Shown here: piece after piece, positions 21,824 to 32,537 of the stretch | Layout of the letters: each line of letters opens with the position of its first letter | How positions within the stretch are numbered: position 1 is the first letter of the stretch | Origin: Tupaia tana | Taxonomy: Eukaryota > Chordata > Mammalia > Scandentia > Tupaiidae | Length of the DNA: 64,000 nt | Reading direction: 5' to 3' | Assembly (NCBI GenBank): GCA_026018925.1 | Contig: JAKSZU010000031.1 | Coordinates: 9,571,448 to 9,635,447 of the forward strand | Program-made: the position numbers and the translations under genes | The notes under the pieces: model-generated | What the model saw: the letters and a program-made list of their open reading frames with translations, nothing else | What the model was told of the DNA's origin: nothing | The model's database searches: none

Positions 21824-21898
21824 ACGTTTACAGTGTGACACCACCCACTCTTTCTTTATCGCAGTGTTCCCAGAACTCATGATATAAAAAATAATAGC

Positions 21899-22172
21899 GG
21901 GACCAGCAGTTAGCATAATGGCTACGTCGCTGGACTCTCATGTAATCAACTGCAGTTCGAGTCCCAGACCCAGTAGCTTAAACTCACGCCAGGCGCGTGT
22001 GCGTGCGTGCCCAAGATCCCAAGAGGAGAATGGAGGAGAAGGGATTGCAGTGTGGCCATCCCTCCCCCCGGGGGGGGGGGGTGATTTCTCGCTTTCTGTC
22101 TCTCTGTCTCTCTGGCGAGTACAAGTGCCCTATAGCAAAAACCTCTCCAAAATAAATAAATAAATAAATAAA
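21899..22172 (+). mobile_element. Young tRNA-derived SINE, L form
   Basis: Full length with AAAT-repeat tail and target duplication aaaataatag on both sides. The central C/G palindrome has grown to a long G run at 22070-22081. Confidence 0.93.
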
Positions 22173-22321
22173 ATAATAGACAGTCAGGTGTGCCGGTGAA
22201 GATATGAGCTTACCACAAGCTATGAAGAGACTGTCCATTGTCTTTGAGGAAAAGAGGGACAGCTTCTGAGCTTTAGCGTTTACTACCTTCTCAGAGTATT
22301 CTGTCCTACCAAGCTGATCCT

Positions 22322-22475
22322 GGGGTCAGCAGATGGCATGGTGGTTAAGGCACTGGACTCCCACATGGCCGACCATGATTCAAGTCCCGACCTTGCGGTG
22401 TGCCTTCTCACTTTCCTTCTCTGTCTTTCTCTGGTGAATGCACGTGCTGTGCAGCAAATTAAAAAATAATTATGA
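22322..22475 (+). mobile_element. tRNA-derived SINE, S form, intermediate tail
   Basis: Head 'ggggtcagcagatggcatgg', B box 'gattcaagtcc', short body, then 'tggtgaatgcacgtgctgtg', which lies between the two tail types. Shared with copy B. Confidence 0.8.
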
Positions 22476-23086
22476 TACATAAAACTAAATAAACAATTCT
22501 TTTAAGAAAGAGAGAACAAAAAACTATAACTCTCCAAACTATGAATATGAAAAGCTGGCTTATTTTAATCACTCATGTTAATAAACAGAGAATCCGTGAT
22601 TTGACAGAAGCATGTATTTTTCATATGTAAAGCTGAGAGGATATTGGAAAATGAAAACCTCAATTTTTCTTCCTCTACCATTCATGAAACTCTGCCCAAT
22701 GAACCTGCTGGACTTTTAGAATGGGTTACTTAAGAAGGAGGAATATGCTCTAGCAGAACAGCACATCGTTCCATTTCAGGTGTGGAAAGTGGGCACGTCT
22801 GAACTTTAAAGTCACTGTAGGTTTGCATCTCAGGTATTGACAACAAAAGAAAAGGTTTTCTAAGCCCCAAAAGGTTTTCTTGGTTAACCAAGAACACAAC
22901 TTGGAAGTACAAACCCAACATTTTGCTCTAAGCTATAATATGATGGAGAGGCACACAGACGAAAATGTCAAACAACGTAATCACCAGAAATAAAGGTGAA
23001 ATAGGTTATTTGGTGTGGCAAGGAAGAGCTAGGAAGGAGAAAGGACAGAAGAAAAGGCAGAATTGAGATGTGGGTGGGTTGAACTC
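22476..23086. other. Non-coding stretch
   Basis: No feature is recognised. This block has one of the highest hand-counted divergences from copy B (about 18 in 500 b). Confidence 0.5.
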
Positions 23087-23357
23087 TTCTTTTTTTTTTT
23101 CTTTTTTTGGAGAGGTTTTTGCTATAGGGTGCTTGCGCTGGCCAGAAAGACAGACAGAGACAGAGAGACAGAAAGTGAGAAATCACCCCCCAGGGGGGAT
23201 GGCCACACCGCAATCCCTTCTCCATTCTCCTCTCGGGATCTTGGGCACACATGCACACACACCCGGAGTGAGTTTAAGCTACCGGGTCCAGGACTTGAAC
23301 CACGGTCGACTACATGGGATTCCAGCAACATAACCATTATGCTAACTGCTGGTCCCT
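23087..23357 (-). mobile_element. Young tRNA-derived SINE, L form
   Basis: T-rich start, 'ggagaggtttttgctatagg', body and head 'aactgctggtccc'. A repeat of ttga(a/g)ctctt lies at both sides. Shared with copy B. Confidence 0.93.
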
Positions 23358-23600
23358 TTTTCTTTGGGAGGGGGTGATTTGAGCTCTTTTAGTTGCAAAT
23401 ATTGAAAAGCTAAGATAGTCAAGAAGATAAGTTAGGACCCAATGGCAAATAATTCACAGCAGAGAGAATACAGAAACAACCAAGAAATAATTTTCAAGAA
23501 ATCCCATATAACTCATCACTTGGAATCTCTGCAGATCCTACTCTTACCTCATGTGAGATCCATCAGTTCTATCTGGAAGAGAGCTAAAGAGAAAGGTTGG

Positions 23601-23839
23601 TGAGACCAACAGATGGCACAATGGTTATGCTGCTGGACTCCTACATAGTCAACTGTGGTTCAAGTCCCGGACCCAGTGGCTTAAATTCATGTAGGGCGCA
23701 CATGTGTGTATGTCCAAAACCCAGAGAGGAGAATGGAGGAGAAAGGATTGTGGCATGGCCATCCCTCTAGGGGGGAGGGAATGTGATTTCTCACTTTCTA
23801 TCTCTCTGTCTCTCTGGTGAGTGAATGCACCCTATAGCA

Positions 23840-23846
<7 letters not shown>
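23601..23846 (+). mobile_element. tRNA-derived SINE, L form
   Basis: Runs from 'tgagaccaacagatggcac' to 'ccctatagcaaaaaaatc'. Its tail passes into the (CT)n tract. Shared with copy B. Confidence 0.88.

Positions 23847-23883
<37 letters not shown>
23847..23883 (+). repeat. (CT)n microsatellite at SINE 3' end
   Basis: About 18 CT units. The copy B tract is only about 9 units. Confidence 0.95.
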
Positions 23884-23884
<1 letters not shown>

Positions 23885-24617
23885 AGAATGTTTGGCATGC
23901 TTTTTCTTTGGAATGGAGAGTAAAAATATTGGAGAGCTTCAAAGTGGAATGCCCCAAATAAGGAGACGGAGAGCCAGAATCTAGGGAGTGACAAGATTAG
24001 CCAGAGGCAAAGAGGGGGATTCATGAGCCTCACGGGGGCCACTGAAAGTGTTGCACTCACCCTGGGAACTGATCCCAAGTTATGCCAACTGTCGGCCAAG
24101 CTACGCCCAGCTTCAGCAGCGCAGAAAGAAAGGTAGAAAGGGAGGAAAGACTGCTCACTCCCCAGGCCATTCTCTACCTCTGTGACATTAAAGTGACTCC
24201 TCCATACCCAGACACAGTCTTGAGATAAGGGTGAGAAGGAGCTATTGAGATGGAAGAGAAGAGGACTCTGATCTAATCAAGTTTGAATTCTGACTTGACT
24301 GAGCTCAAACCATACGACCAGAAGAAGCTGCTATCTGAATGGCCAATTAAACTCTGAGCTTTTTTAATCTCCCCTTGTCACCAGAGGAAAGTGGAGTTTA
24401 GACAATACTATGAGGCCAAACAGAGAATAATGAAAGCGAAATTTTCCTGTGTACCAGAAGAATGGCATGAACTTCTTAGACCTATGTTTAGTTTTTGGTC
24501 CCAGAATGTCTGACTATTACAACAGATTTTCCTCTTACTGTTGGTGGAGGGGTTCTTGTTTTGTTTTGGTAGTATATACAGCCAACAGATTGACTCCTGA
24601 GCCAAAGAGAACCAAAA
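23884..24617. other. Non-coding stretch
   Basis: No gene is seen. Bases 24265-24390 have a weak MIR-like look (aagtttgaattctgactt), too weak to call. Confidence 0.45.
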
Positions 24618-24869
24618 GAGGACCAGCTCCATGGTGCAGCAGCAACGTGTTGTTCAAGAGAAGTTGGATCCCACATGGTAACCATGGTTTGAATCCCCAG
24701 CCTGGTGTCCCTGAAATATGCCAGGTGTGTATATGAGTGCCCAAGAGCCAATGAACTGGAACACTGGAGGAAGGAGATGGCTGTATGTCTAGACCCTGTG
24801 GAGAGTTTTCATATCTCTTGCTCTCCTGCAAACACATACATAAAGAAAAAAATTAAAATAAATAAAACA
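24618..24869 (+). mobile_element. Divergent SINE, separate family
   Basis: 'aggaccagctccatggtgca' and a B-box-like 'ggtttgaatcccc' are followed by a body unlike the main SINE (gagtgcccaagagccaatga, tgtctagaccctgtgg) and an AAATA tail. Shared with copy B. Confidence 0.6.
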
Positions 24870-25269
24870 TATAGCCCTTGTCCAGATGATTGACGGAAAT
24901 GCCCTGGTTCTCTGTTCTGTTCAGGTTGTTTCTGTAAATTCCTCACGAGCTGACTGCAATGTACATTCACCTGCCAACCTTATATGAATATTTCGCATTC
25001 ATTTCCTTAAGTCTAGTGGTAGGTGTGTTTGGTGGTTCATAGCTGCAGAAAGATACATATGGTGACAAAGGGGTACAACAAAACACTTGGAGCATCCAAT
25101 GAGATACCAGTTTTCCGAGATAAAGGGCTGTGTTTTCACAGCTGGCACTGAGTGACATCCTGTAGGTGTAAGTCCACACTCACAAGGAGTGTTTGTGAAA
25201 GCTTTTGGTCTCCTTGTGTGTCACCCAAGTGTCTATCCATATAATAAGTCTAAAAAATGTTAATGACCG
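24870..25269. other. Non-coding stretch
   Basis: No feature is recognised before the palindrome at 25270. Confidence 0.5.
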
Positions 25270-25318
25270 CATTGTCATTTCTGAGTCTATTCTTATCATA
25301 GACTCAGAAATGACAATG
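25270..25318. repeat. Perfect 21-b inverted repeat with 7-b loop
   Basis: Arms 25270-25290 and 25298-25318 are exact reverse complements, and the loop is tcttatc. In copy B the arms are unchanged but the loop is gatatgg. Confidence 0.97.
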
Positions 25319-25344
25319 AGAATCAATGATGGTCAGATGCGATG

Positions 25345-26015
25345 ATTGCTTTAGTCTGTTACAGTGGAGCTAAACTGACATACTGGAAGCTCTGTGATTG
25401 ATAAAGAATAGAGGTTTATTTGACTCACGATTCCGGTGGCTGGGACGTACAAAGGCATGAGGCAGACATCAGGCTGGTCCCTGATGTGACATCACAACAG
25501 GGCCTACAGAGGCAGAAAACAGCAAGCAAGTGCAAGGAGAGAGAGGAAAACAGATTCCCACTTCCTCTGCTTGTCTCTCCCATAACCCCAACCAATTGGA
25601 TGCTGCCTTCCCTTGGATCCTACCTCTTATTTTTTTTTTTGGGGGGGGGAGAGGTTTTTGCTATAGGGCGCGTGCGCTCGCCAGACAGACAGAGAGAGAC
25701 AGAGAGATAGAAAGCGAGAAATCACCCCCCAGGGGGGATGGCCACGCCGCAATCCCTTCTCCTCCATTCTCCTCTCGGGATCTTGGGCATGCACGCACAC
25801 GCGCCCGGCGTGAGTTTTAAGCCGCCGGGTCTTGGACTCGAACCCGCGGTCGACTACGTGGGAGTCCAGTGACATGGCCATTACACTAACTGCTGGTCCC
25901 GGATCCTACCTCTTAAAGACCTCATCATTTTCCAAAGTCATTACACTTGGGACCAAGCTTATAGAACATGAAGCTTTTGGGGAAAGCCATTATCTAAACA
26001 ATAGCAAGTATCAAC
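25345..26015 (-). mobile_element. ERVL-MaLR LTR fossil (MLT1/MST-like), split by a SINE
   Basis: Reversed order 'gctttagtctgttacagtgg', 'aaagaatagaggtttatttg', 'gatgtgacatcacaacaggg', 'cacttgggaccaagcttata' and 'ttttggggaaagcc' follows MaLR LTRs. An ancient broken fossil with a younger SINE at 25630-25900. Shared with copy B. Confidence 0.65.
25630..25900 (-). mobile_element. Young tRNA-derived SINE, L form, inside the LTR fossil
   Basis: 15-b target duplication ggatcctacctctta at 25615-25629 and 25901-25915. Most SINE CpGs are kept. Shared with copy B. Confidence 0.97.
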
Positions 26016-26282
26016 AAGATTGTATATATTTAAATGAATCATTCTGAGTGTTAGTGGGAAGAATATGTTGATTCCTGGATGGTTTTACTTGATGTGCAAT
26101 TTATTTCAGTTTCATTGACAATCAACAGCTGGAACTTTGGGCAATATGAAAGTCCTTTGACTATGAGAACAAAGCAGTATAGAAGTATCTGATCCTGTTA
26201 TATTGAATGTACTCCAAACTCTGAATGACCAAGGAGCTTATTTCAAATACTAATACCATGTCGTACTTGGAAAACTCAAGGT

Positions 26283-26539
26283 TGGGACCAGCAGGTGGTG
26301 TGGTGGCTAAGGTACTGAATTCCCACATGGCTATGATTTGAGTCCTGGACCTGGAGGTTTAAAAATCACAGTGGGCATGTGTCCATGCATGCTGAAAATC
26401 CCAGGAGGAGAATGGAGAAGGGATTACTACATGGCCATTCCCCTGAGGGGTGACTTCTCGCTTTCCCTCTCACTGTCTCTCTGTCTCTCACTGGTTAGCA
26501 TACATGCCCTATGGCAAACCCGCCCCCCCCAAAAAAAAT
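26283..26539 (+). mobile_element. tRNA-derived SINE, L form
   Basis: Runs from 'tgggaccagcaggtggtgtg' to 'ccctatggcaaacccg'. Shared with copy B. Confidence 0.9.
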
Positions 26540-26706
26540 ACCAAGAATACGCAGGGCACTGTTCCAAGCACCTCATATGTGGTAAATAGATATACTTTCT
26601 CCAATGTCACTGTCAATTGTAAATTTTAAGTTATGTAATAATACAGTCTTGCCTGTGAGTAAGTCTTTTTTGTAGCAAAAGCTCTTAAAATAACTCTAAG
26701 TTTTCT

Positions 26707-26967
26707 TTTTTCAGAGAGATTTTTAGCTATAGGATGCGTGTGCTCACCAGAGAGACAGAGAGAGACAGAGAGACAGAAAGTGAGAAATCACCACCCAGGA
26801 GAGATGACTACACTGCAATCCCTTCTCCTCCATTCTTCTCTTGGGATTTTGGGTATGCACGCATACATTCTAGCACACACACCTGGTGTAAATTTCAAGC
26901 TGCCAGGTCTGGGTCACCATGTGGGAGTCCAGTGATAGGACCATTTTACCATCTGCTGGTCTCTAAT
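26707..26967 (-). mobile_element. tRNA-derived SINE, L form
   Basis: Target duplication tctaagttttctt (26694-26706) and tctaaattttctt (26968-26980). Shared with copy B. Confidence 0.92.
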
Positions 26968-26980
26968 TCTAAATTTTCTT

Positions 26981-27879
26981 ATTGGTTGACTATGGTTGTG
27001 TTTATTTGAGTACAGAATGATAGGGTTAAAAAAAATTCTAATCTAATACTTTCATTCATTTCAGACATAATTATTCAGCACCCATGGACTACGTACTAGG
27101 TGTACCAGCTAGGGGCTGCCAACTGGATTTGAAGAATTTTATTTCTTTCTGCCTTAGCTAATTTTCTGATGTGATTAACTAAGTACTTTCCCATCGTCAG
27201 GGCATATCCTGAATCTCACCTTACTGCACTTCTAAGATATTTGACAACCTGGACTAGGACAAACACATGGTCATCAAAAGCTCCATCACAGGACAAATCT
27301 ACAAGGGAAAAAAAAAAAAACCAGCCAGGCTCATTAGTATAAAAAAAAAGGGCTCAATTATCTCATTAAAGTTCAGTTACCGAGTTTAACTGTTTGACAC
27401 ATATTTATTCCCATTAATTTCAATTAAGTAAAACAAGTGTAAATGGATGTGTAGACATAAAGTTACCAGGCAGCCTGTCAGAGGTCATTAGACATGACAC
27501 TCATGTGTAACTATTAGTCTAGCTAGTAGACAGTGACTCATTCCTTCTCCACAATGAGTTCCACTGGGTAGAAGTCACGGTATGGCGATCCTCAAATTAA
27601 ATATGCCATTAAGGATTCTTATCAACCTCGACATGCATAGGCGGGTTCTTTTTTTGTGGGAGAAAATTAATAATGCATGAGAATGATAGAAACCAACAAA
27701 AGCACTCTTCATCTCTCTCTCATCCCTCCCAGAGTGCTGTGTATAGAAGAAAGGCAAAAATAGGCAGACCAGGTTGGAGTGGATCTTCCTTATAAATATT
27801 CAAGGTCGATTCTCAAGAGAATCATCCAATCATGGAATTTGAGATGATCATTAATGGTGCAAATGAAGGAATTATAATA
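26981..27879. other. Non-coding stretch, L2-like piece at 27043-27110
   Basis: 'ttcattcatttcagacataa' and 'tactaggtgtaccagctagg' weakly follow the L2 3' end. Bases 27345-27507 differ from copy B at no more than one site. No gene is seen. Confidence 0.45.
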
Positions 27880-27952
27880 TTGGGTTGTCGGAAAAGTCCT
27901 GGCACATATTTGCATAGAAAAAAAATACATCGTGACTTTGCTGACAACCCAC
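27880..27952. mobile_element. Mariner-like MITE, 73 b
   Basis: Ends 'ttgggttgtcggaaaagtcc' and, reversed, 'gtgggttgtcagcaaagtca', with TA on both sides (27878-27879, 27953-27954). Same family as 8113-8205. Confidence 0.8.
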
Positions 27953-27975
27953 TAGTTAGGTTAGCAGCACCACCT

Positions 27976-28237
27976 TCTTTTTTGAGAGGTTTTTGCTATA
28001 GGGCGCGTGCGCTTGCCAGAGAGACAGAGAGAGACAGGGAGACAGAAAGTGAGAAATCACACCCGCTGGGGGCATGGCCATGCCGCAATCCTTTCTCCTC
28101 CATTCTCCTCTTGGGATCTTGGGCATGTACGCACACGCACCCGGTGTGAGTTCAAACCACCGGGTCTGGGACTAGAACCACAGTCGACTACATGGGAGTC
28201 CAGCAACATAGCCATTACACTAACTGCTGGTCCCAGG
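27976..28237 (-). mobile_element. Young tRNA-derived SINE, L form
   Basis: Target duplication gcaccacctt at 27966-27975 and 28238-28247. Its partner in copy B would lie beyond the window. Confidence 0.93.
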
Positions 28238-28397
28238 CACCACCTTTTCTGGGGGTTCCAGGCAGGTGGATCATAGACAGCCAACTAGAGTTTATGGCAG
28301 AGAAATGACCATCCCAAGCGAAAGCCCAAAACAGTGGAAGACCACAACGTGAATGACAAGCAAATGCAGTAAGGGTAAGAAGATGTGTCATTTCTTG

Positions 28398-28419
28398 GGA
28401 ACCAGCAGTTAGCGTAATG
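28398..28419 (+). mobile_element. SINE 5' end cut by the assembly gap
   Basis: 'gggaaccagcagttagcgta' is the exact head of a young L-form SINE and the sequence then becomes N. Confidence 0.9.
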
Positions 28420-28519
28420 NNNNNNNNNNNNNNNNNNNNNNNNNNNNNNNNNNNNNNNNNNNNNNNNNNNNNNNNNNNNNNNNNNNNNNNNNNNNNNNNN
28501 NNNNNNNNNNNNNNNNNNN
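28420..28519. other. Assembly gap, 100 N
   Basis: Exactly 100 N, the usual placeholder for a gap of unknown size. The sequence after it does not resume the SINE, so more than 100 b may be missing. Confidence 1.
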
Positions 28520-28755
28520 AAAGGTCAGGTGTGTGGTGAGTGTGCTAAACCCAGATGTGTGCATGCCCACACATGAGAAGCAGGTACTTAGCCCAGGAGA
28601 GAAGGAAGAGTGAAGGCTTGAGAAACACTCCCCAGCAGGCAGGGCTAAGGAGAAGGGATTGTGGCATGAGTAGGAAGGGTGAGGCATTCAAAGATCCCAT
28701 CTCTGACGATGAGATAGCATTAACAAAGGCACAAAGATAGAGCCAAATGTCTTTT
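28520..28755. other. Non-coding stretch after the gap
   Basis: No gene is seen. An apparent minus-strand reading frame here runs through the N block and has no value. Confidence 0.7.
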
Positions 28756-28945
28756 TTTTGGGGGGGGTATCTTTTTAAAAGAAATATTTTATTTAACTTT
28801 ATTTATGTGTTTATATTTTTTAATTTAATGAGGGGGGGAGAGAGAGAGAGAGAATGAGAAGGCAAGCCACCATGTCCAGGACGCAAACCGCAGGCGGTCA
28901 CGTGGGAATCCAGCACCCTTAACCACCACACCACCTGCCAATTCA
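28756..28945 (-). mobile_element. tRNA-derived SINE, S form
   Basis: Exact 15-b target duplication agccaaatgtctttt at 28741-28755 and 28946-28960. Confidence 0.95.
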
Positions 28946-28976
28946 AGCCAAATGTCTTTTGAGTAGAAGGTGGAGT

Positions 28977-29262
28977 TTGCCAGCAGGTGGCATAGTGGTT
29001 AAGGTGCTGGACTCCCACATGGCCAATAGCAGTTCAAGTCCCAGAACCCATGGTTGGAAACTTGTACCGGGCATGGGTGCATACATGCCCAAAATCCTGA
29101 GAGGAAAATGAAGGAGAAGGGACATGGGATGACTATGCTCTTGGGGGAAGGGGGGTGATTTCTCACTTTATTTCTCTCTGTTTCTTTTTGTTTCTCTGGT
29201 CAGCACACACACTCAAAACTCTCTCTCAAAAAAAAAAAAAAAAAAAAAAAAAACCCAAGTGG
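28977..29262 (+). mobile_element. tRNA-derived SINE, L form
   Basis: Head 'tttgccagcaggtggcatag', long-form body and A tail. Flanks tagaaggtggag and tagaaagtggag form the target duplication. Confidence 0.9.
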
Positions 29263-29383
29263 TAGAAAGTGGAGCATGGTTGAGAGAGAACCCTGCAGAG
29301 GTGAACATGCGGAAGGAAAGTCACCAACGCCTTCAACATTATGCTGAAGAGTTTAAAACTTTATCCTCAGATGAATGACAACT

Positions 29384-29571
29384 TTCTTTTTTTTTTTTTT
29401 TTTTTTTAAGAGAAAATTTTGCTGTAGGGTACTTGGACTCACCAGAGAGACAGAGAGACTGCAGAAAATGAGAAATCACCACCCAAGGGCGATGGCCACA
29501 CCACAATCCCTTCTCCTCCATTCTCTTGGTGGGATTTTAAGCATGCACGCACACGTGTCTAGCGTGAGTTA
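29384..29571 (-). mobile_element. tRNA-derived SINE, L form, 5'-truncated
   Basis: T-rich start and body up to 'gtctagcgtgagtta'. The tRNA head is missing. Confidence 0.85.
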
Positions 29572-29839
29572 CGTCTATAATGTAAGAGGGTGAGAGGAGA
29601 GGGAGAAAATCTAAGCAAAGTCTAAAATAAAGTTTGTTTTAAGATATTCAACCTCCCGTTCCATTATATTTTCAACACTGTTTTTCAGAAAAGAGAGAGA
29701 GAATTTTGAAACTTCAAATAAAGAAGGGGGGAGGAAATTATTATTTTCAGGGAATTTTTATTTGAAACTTTAAATAAAAAAGGGGGAAGTGAATTATTTC
29801 CCCTAATAAGATGGAGCTAAAATATTAGAAATTGATGGA
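29572..29839. other. Non-coding stretch with a small internal repeat
   Basis: Two similar pieces, 'gaaacttcaaataaagaagg' (near 29708) and 'gaaactttaaataaaaaagg' (near 29764), lie about 56 b apart, a small local direct duplication. No gene. Confidence 0.6.
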
Positions 29840-29915
29840 CTAGGGGGGCATGAGTGGTATGGTGTTTAAGGCACTGGACACTCTCACATGGTTCAAGTCC
29901 CAGACCTGGTGGTTT

Positions 29916-29968
<53 letters not shown>

Positions 29969-30011
29969 GTTCAAATTAAAATAAATGAATAAATAAATAA
30001 ACTTTAAAAAA
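29840..30011 (+). mobile_element. tRNA-derived SINE, S form
   Basis: Target duplication agaaattgatgga at 29827-29839 and 30012-30024. Has a (CT)n body and 'gttcaaattaaaataaatga' tail. Confidence 0.93.
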
Positions 30012-30069
30012 AGAAATTGATGGAGTAACATAGTCCTGTCATGGTCTAGTAAAGATACCCTAGTAACTA

Positions 30070-30153
30070 TTGGATCTTTGGAAAAGTCATGACACTTTTT
30101 TTTTTTTTTTTTTACATAGAAAAAGATGTCATGACTTTCTGGATGACCCAACT
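30070..30153. mobile_element. Mariner-like MITE
   Basis: Ends 'ttggatctttggaaaagtca' and, reversed, 'ttgggtcatccagaaagtca' flank a T-run middle. TA on the left; the right TA is changed. Confidence 0.75.
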
Positions 30154-30502
30154 CTAATGATACTGATGTGTGTCCTGTCTGTGTTTCCACTGACAGGTTC
30201 TTACAAACCAAAGCACATTGCAATCCAGGGAAAATGATCAGCTGTAAGAATTCTGTGACCACAAAACAACCCAGGAAAAAGCTGCTTGGTCGGTGTGGAA
30301 CGCCATCGGGGGCATTCCTAATACCCAACATCCATTCTCTGTAAGGCAGGTAACACACGAGACAGTGAGGGAGGGGTGTGATATTCATGACAATAAACAT
30401 GCAATAGTCCCACGCATTGGATTCGGGTCTCAATAGTCAAACCTCTCTGGAAGATTACTTTGGGTTTTATAAACAGCTTTCACGGTGCCTGTGCTACTGC
30501 TT
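30154..30502. other. Non-coding stretch
   Basis: No feature is recognised. Confidence 0.5.
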
Positions 30503-30517
30503 AAGAATATGAACTCT

Positions 30518-30789
30518 GGGACCAGCAGTTAGCGTAATGGCTATGTCGCTGGACTCCCACGTAGTCGACCGCGGTTCGAGTCCCGGACCCGGCGGCTTAA
30601 ACTCACGCCGGGCGCGTGTGCATGCATGCCCAGGATCCCGAGAGGAGAATGGAGGAGAAGGGATTGCAGCGTGGCCATCCCCCCTGGGGGGTGATTTCCT
30701 GCTTTCTATCTCTCTGTCTCTCTCTGTCTGTCTGGCGAGCGCACGCGCCCTATAGCAAAAACCTCTCCAAAAAAAAGAAAAAAAAAAAA
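30518..30789 (+). mobile_element. Very young tRNA-derived SINE, L form
   Basis: 15-b target duplication, aagaatatgaactct (30503-30517) and gagaatatgaactct (30790-30804). It keeps nearly all CpGs of the apparent consensus (cgtagtcgaccgcggttcga, cgcacgcgccctatagc), so it is one of the least decayed copies here. Confidence 0.97.
30530..30583 (+). promoter_or_regulatory. Internal Pol III promoter of the SINE
   Basis: A box tagcgtaatggc at 30530-30541 and B box ggttcgagtcc at 30573-30583 fit the tRNA-type consensus with about 31 b between them. The same pair occurs in most SINEs of this window. Activity is inferred, not shown. Confidence 0.8.
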
Positions 30790-30804
30790 GAGAATATGAA
30801 CTCT

Positions 30805-31361
30805 GTCCCATCAGGTGTAAATTTCTTCACCCAACTCTTCACACATTACAATACTTCACATGCAACTCACATAGCATTTACATAGCTTTCTCTACCATAA
30901 TGCTGAGCCTGTCTGCCTTCCCTCCAGCAGAGGCAAATACCTACGCCCCGCCTGGTTTTATTTGCTCTATTATTGGGTTTCTTTGCTGACACTGGAACCT
31001 CCCCATCCTTGAAGGACTCTCACGAGTGACACCTGAGGTCCCTGGGCAGTCACAAAGTTAAAACTCCTGTGTACCAGACGCAGCTCTAGAGAGTGAACGA
31101 GATACGACCATCATCCTTCAATACTTAAAAATACAAATGTAATACCCAACTGAGAGTAATGCAAAGAAAAATAGAGATTTTATGAGTGTGACAGGAAGTG
31201 CATTGAGATTTAGACATGAAAAAAAAAAGACCTTGGAAAATAAGAAGTTATTAGAAGTGGAGCCTTTCAAAGGGTATCAGACAGAATTTTGTAACATGAT
31301 CTAATTTTTTTTTCCTAAAGAAGACCTTTCATGTGTTTAATTTCCTCCATATTGGTGTTCT
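30805..31361. other. Non-coding stretch
   Basis: No gene is seen. 'cagctctagagagtgaacga' near 31083 weakly recalls L2. Confidence 0.45.
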
Positions 31362-31620
31362 TTTTTTAAAAGAGATTTTTGCTATAGGGGATGTGTGGCC
31401 ATCAGAGAGACAGAAAGACACAAAGAGCTAGAAAGCAAGAAATCACTCCCCCGGGTGGATGGCCATGTCACAGTCCCTTCTCCTTCATTCTCCTCTTGGG
31501 ATTTTGGGCATGCACACATATGTGCCCGGTGTGAGATCCAAGTTGCCAGGTCTGGGACTTGAACCACAATTGACCATGTGGGAGTCCAGCACTTTAACCT
31601 CTCTACCACCTGCTAGCCCC
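31362..31620 (-). mobile_element. tRNA-derived SINE, L form
   Basis: Reversed 'agagatttttgctatagg', body, and head 'accacctgctagcccc'. Confidence 0.9.
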
Positions 31621-31884
31621 AAATAGAAGTTCTTTATATGACAAAATGGTTCTTAATTTTCCCACGGCTCATGCTGATGTCTTTTGCTTTCATTTGGTGC
31701 ATGCAGTCTGGTTTTATTATTATTATTATTTTTAATCCAGATACGAATTTAACAAGAAAGTGATATTTTACTCAAAGAGAATGGCAATAGACCCAGTAGA
31801 ACTCCTGCCCTCACTTACAGCTTTAGTTGCTTCAAGTACCTTCCTGTGTCTGCCAAGATAACTGAAACCTAGAATGACTGATTG

Positions 31885-32095
31885 AACAATGCCACTGCTA
31901 GGTGTATACTCAAAAGCCTCCAAAGCAGAGTCTCAAGAGACAGCTGTGTACCCATGCCCACAGTAGCATTATTCACAATACCTAAAATGGAAATGGAACC
32001 AAGTGTCCACAATGGATGATCGTATAAGCACCGTGGGATACGGCCATACATGGGAATGTTCATCAGCCTCAAGAAGCAAGAAAATTCACTGGTTT
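31885..32095 (+). mobile_element. L1 LINE 3' fragment
   Basis: 'actgctaggtgtatactcaa', 'gtagcattattcacaatacc', 'gaaccaagtgtccacaatgg' and 'ggaatgttcatcagcctcaa' follow the end of L1 ORF2. Old and truncated. Confidence 0.8.
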
Positions 32096-32253
32096 TGTTG
32101 TAATGCTATGTCTTCTCTTTAATTCCTTAACCTGTCTCCTGAGGATAGGAGGTGTGGATAACAGAAGGTGTGTCTCACCAACATCCTGGTGAGACAAATA
32201 ATTGCAGATAATAGTCAAATGAACCAAAGAAGTGTTAGAGACAATTCATTTTT

Positions 32254-32537
32254 CAGAGAGAGAAATTTCTGCCGTAGTATAAAGAAAGTACATACATTTG
32301 CCAGAGAGACAGAGACAAAGAGAGAGAGACAGAAAGACAGAAAGTGAGAAATTACCTCCTAAGGGGTTTTGGACACACTGCCATCTCTTCTCCTCCAGTC
32401 TCCTCTCAAGATTTTCGGCTCACATGCAAATGCTCCTGGAATGACTTTCAAGCACTTGGGTCCAAGACTCTAACTAAACATGATTGACTACATGGGAGTC
32501 CAGTGTGATATAACCCTGACACCATCTGCTGGTCCTG
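32254..32537 (-). mobile_element. tRNA-derived SINE, L form
   Basis: Diverged reversed L-form body and head ending 'accatctgctggtcc'. Confidence 0.85.

Noticed and set aside
24265-24390. MIR element
   Set aside because: Only short stretches match my memory of MIR, so it is too weak to list.
28409-28687. Minus-strand frame spanning the N block
   Set aside because: More than a third of it is unknown sequence.
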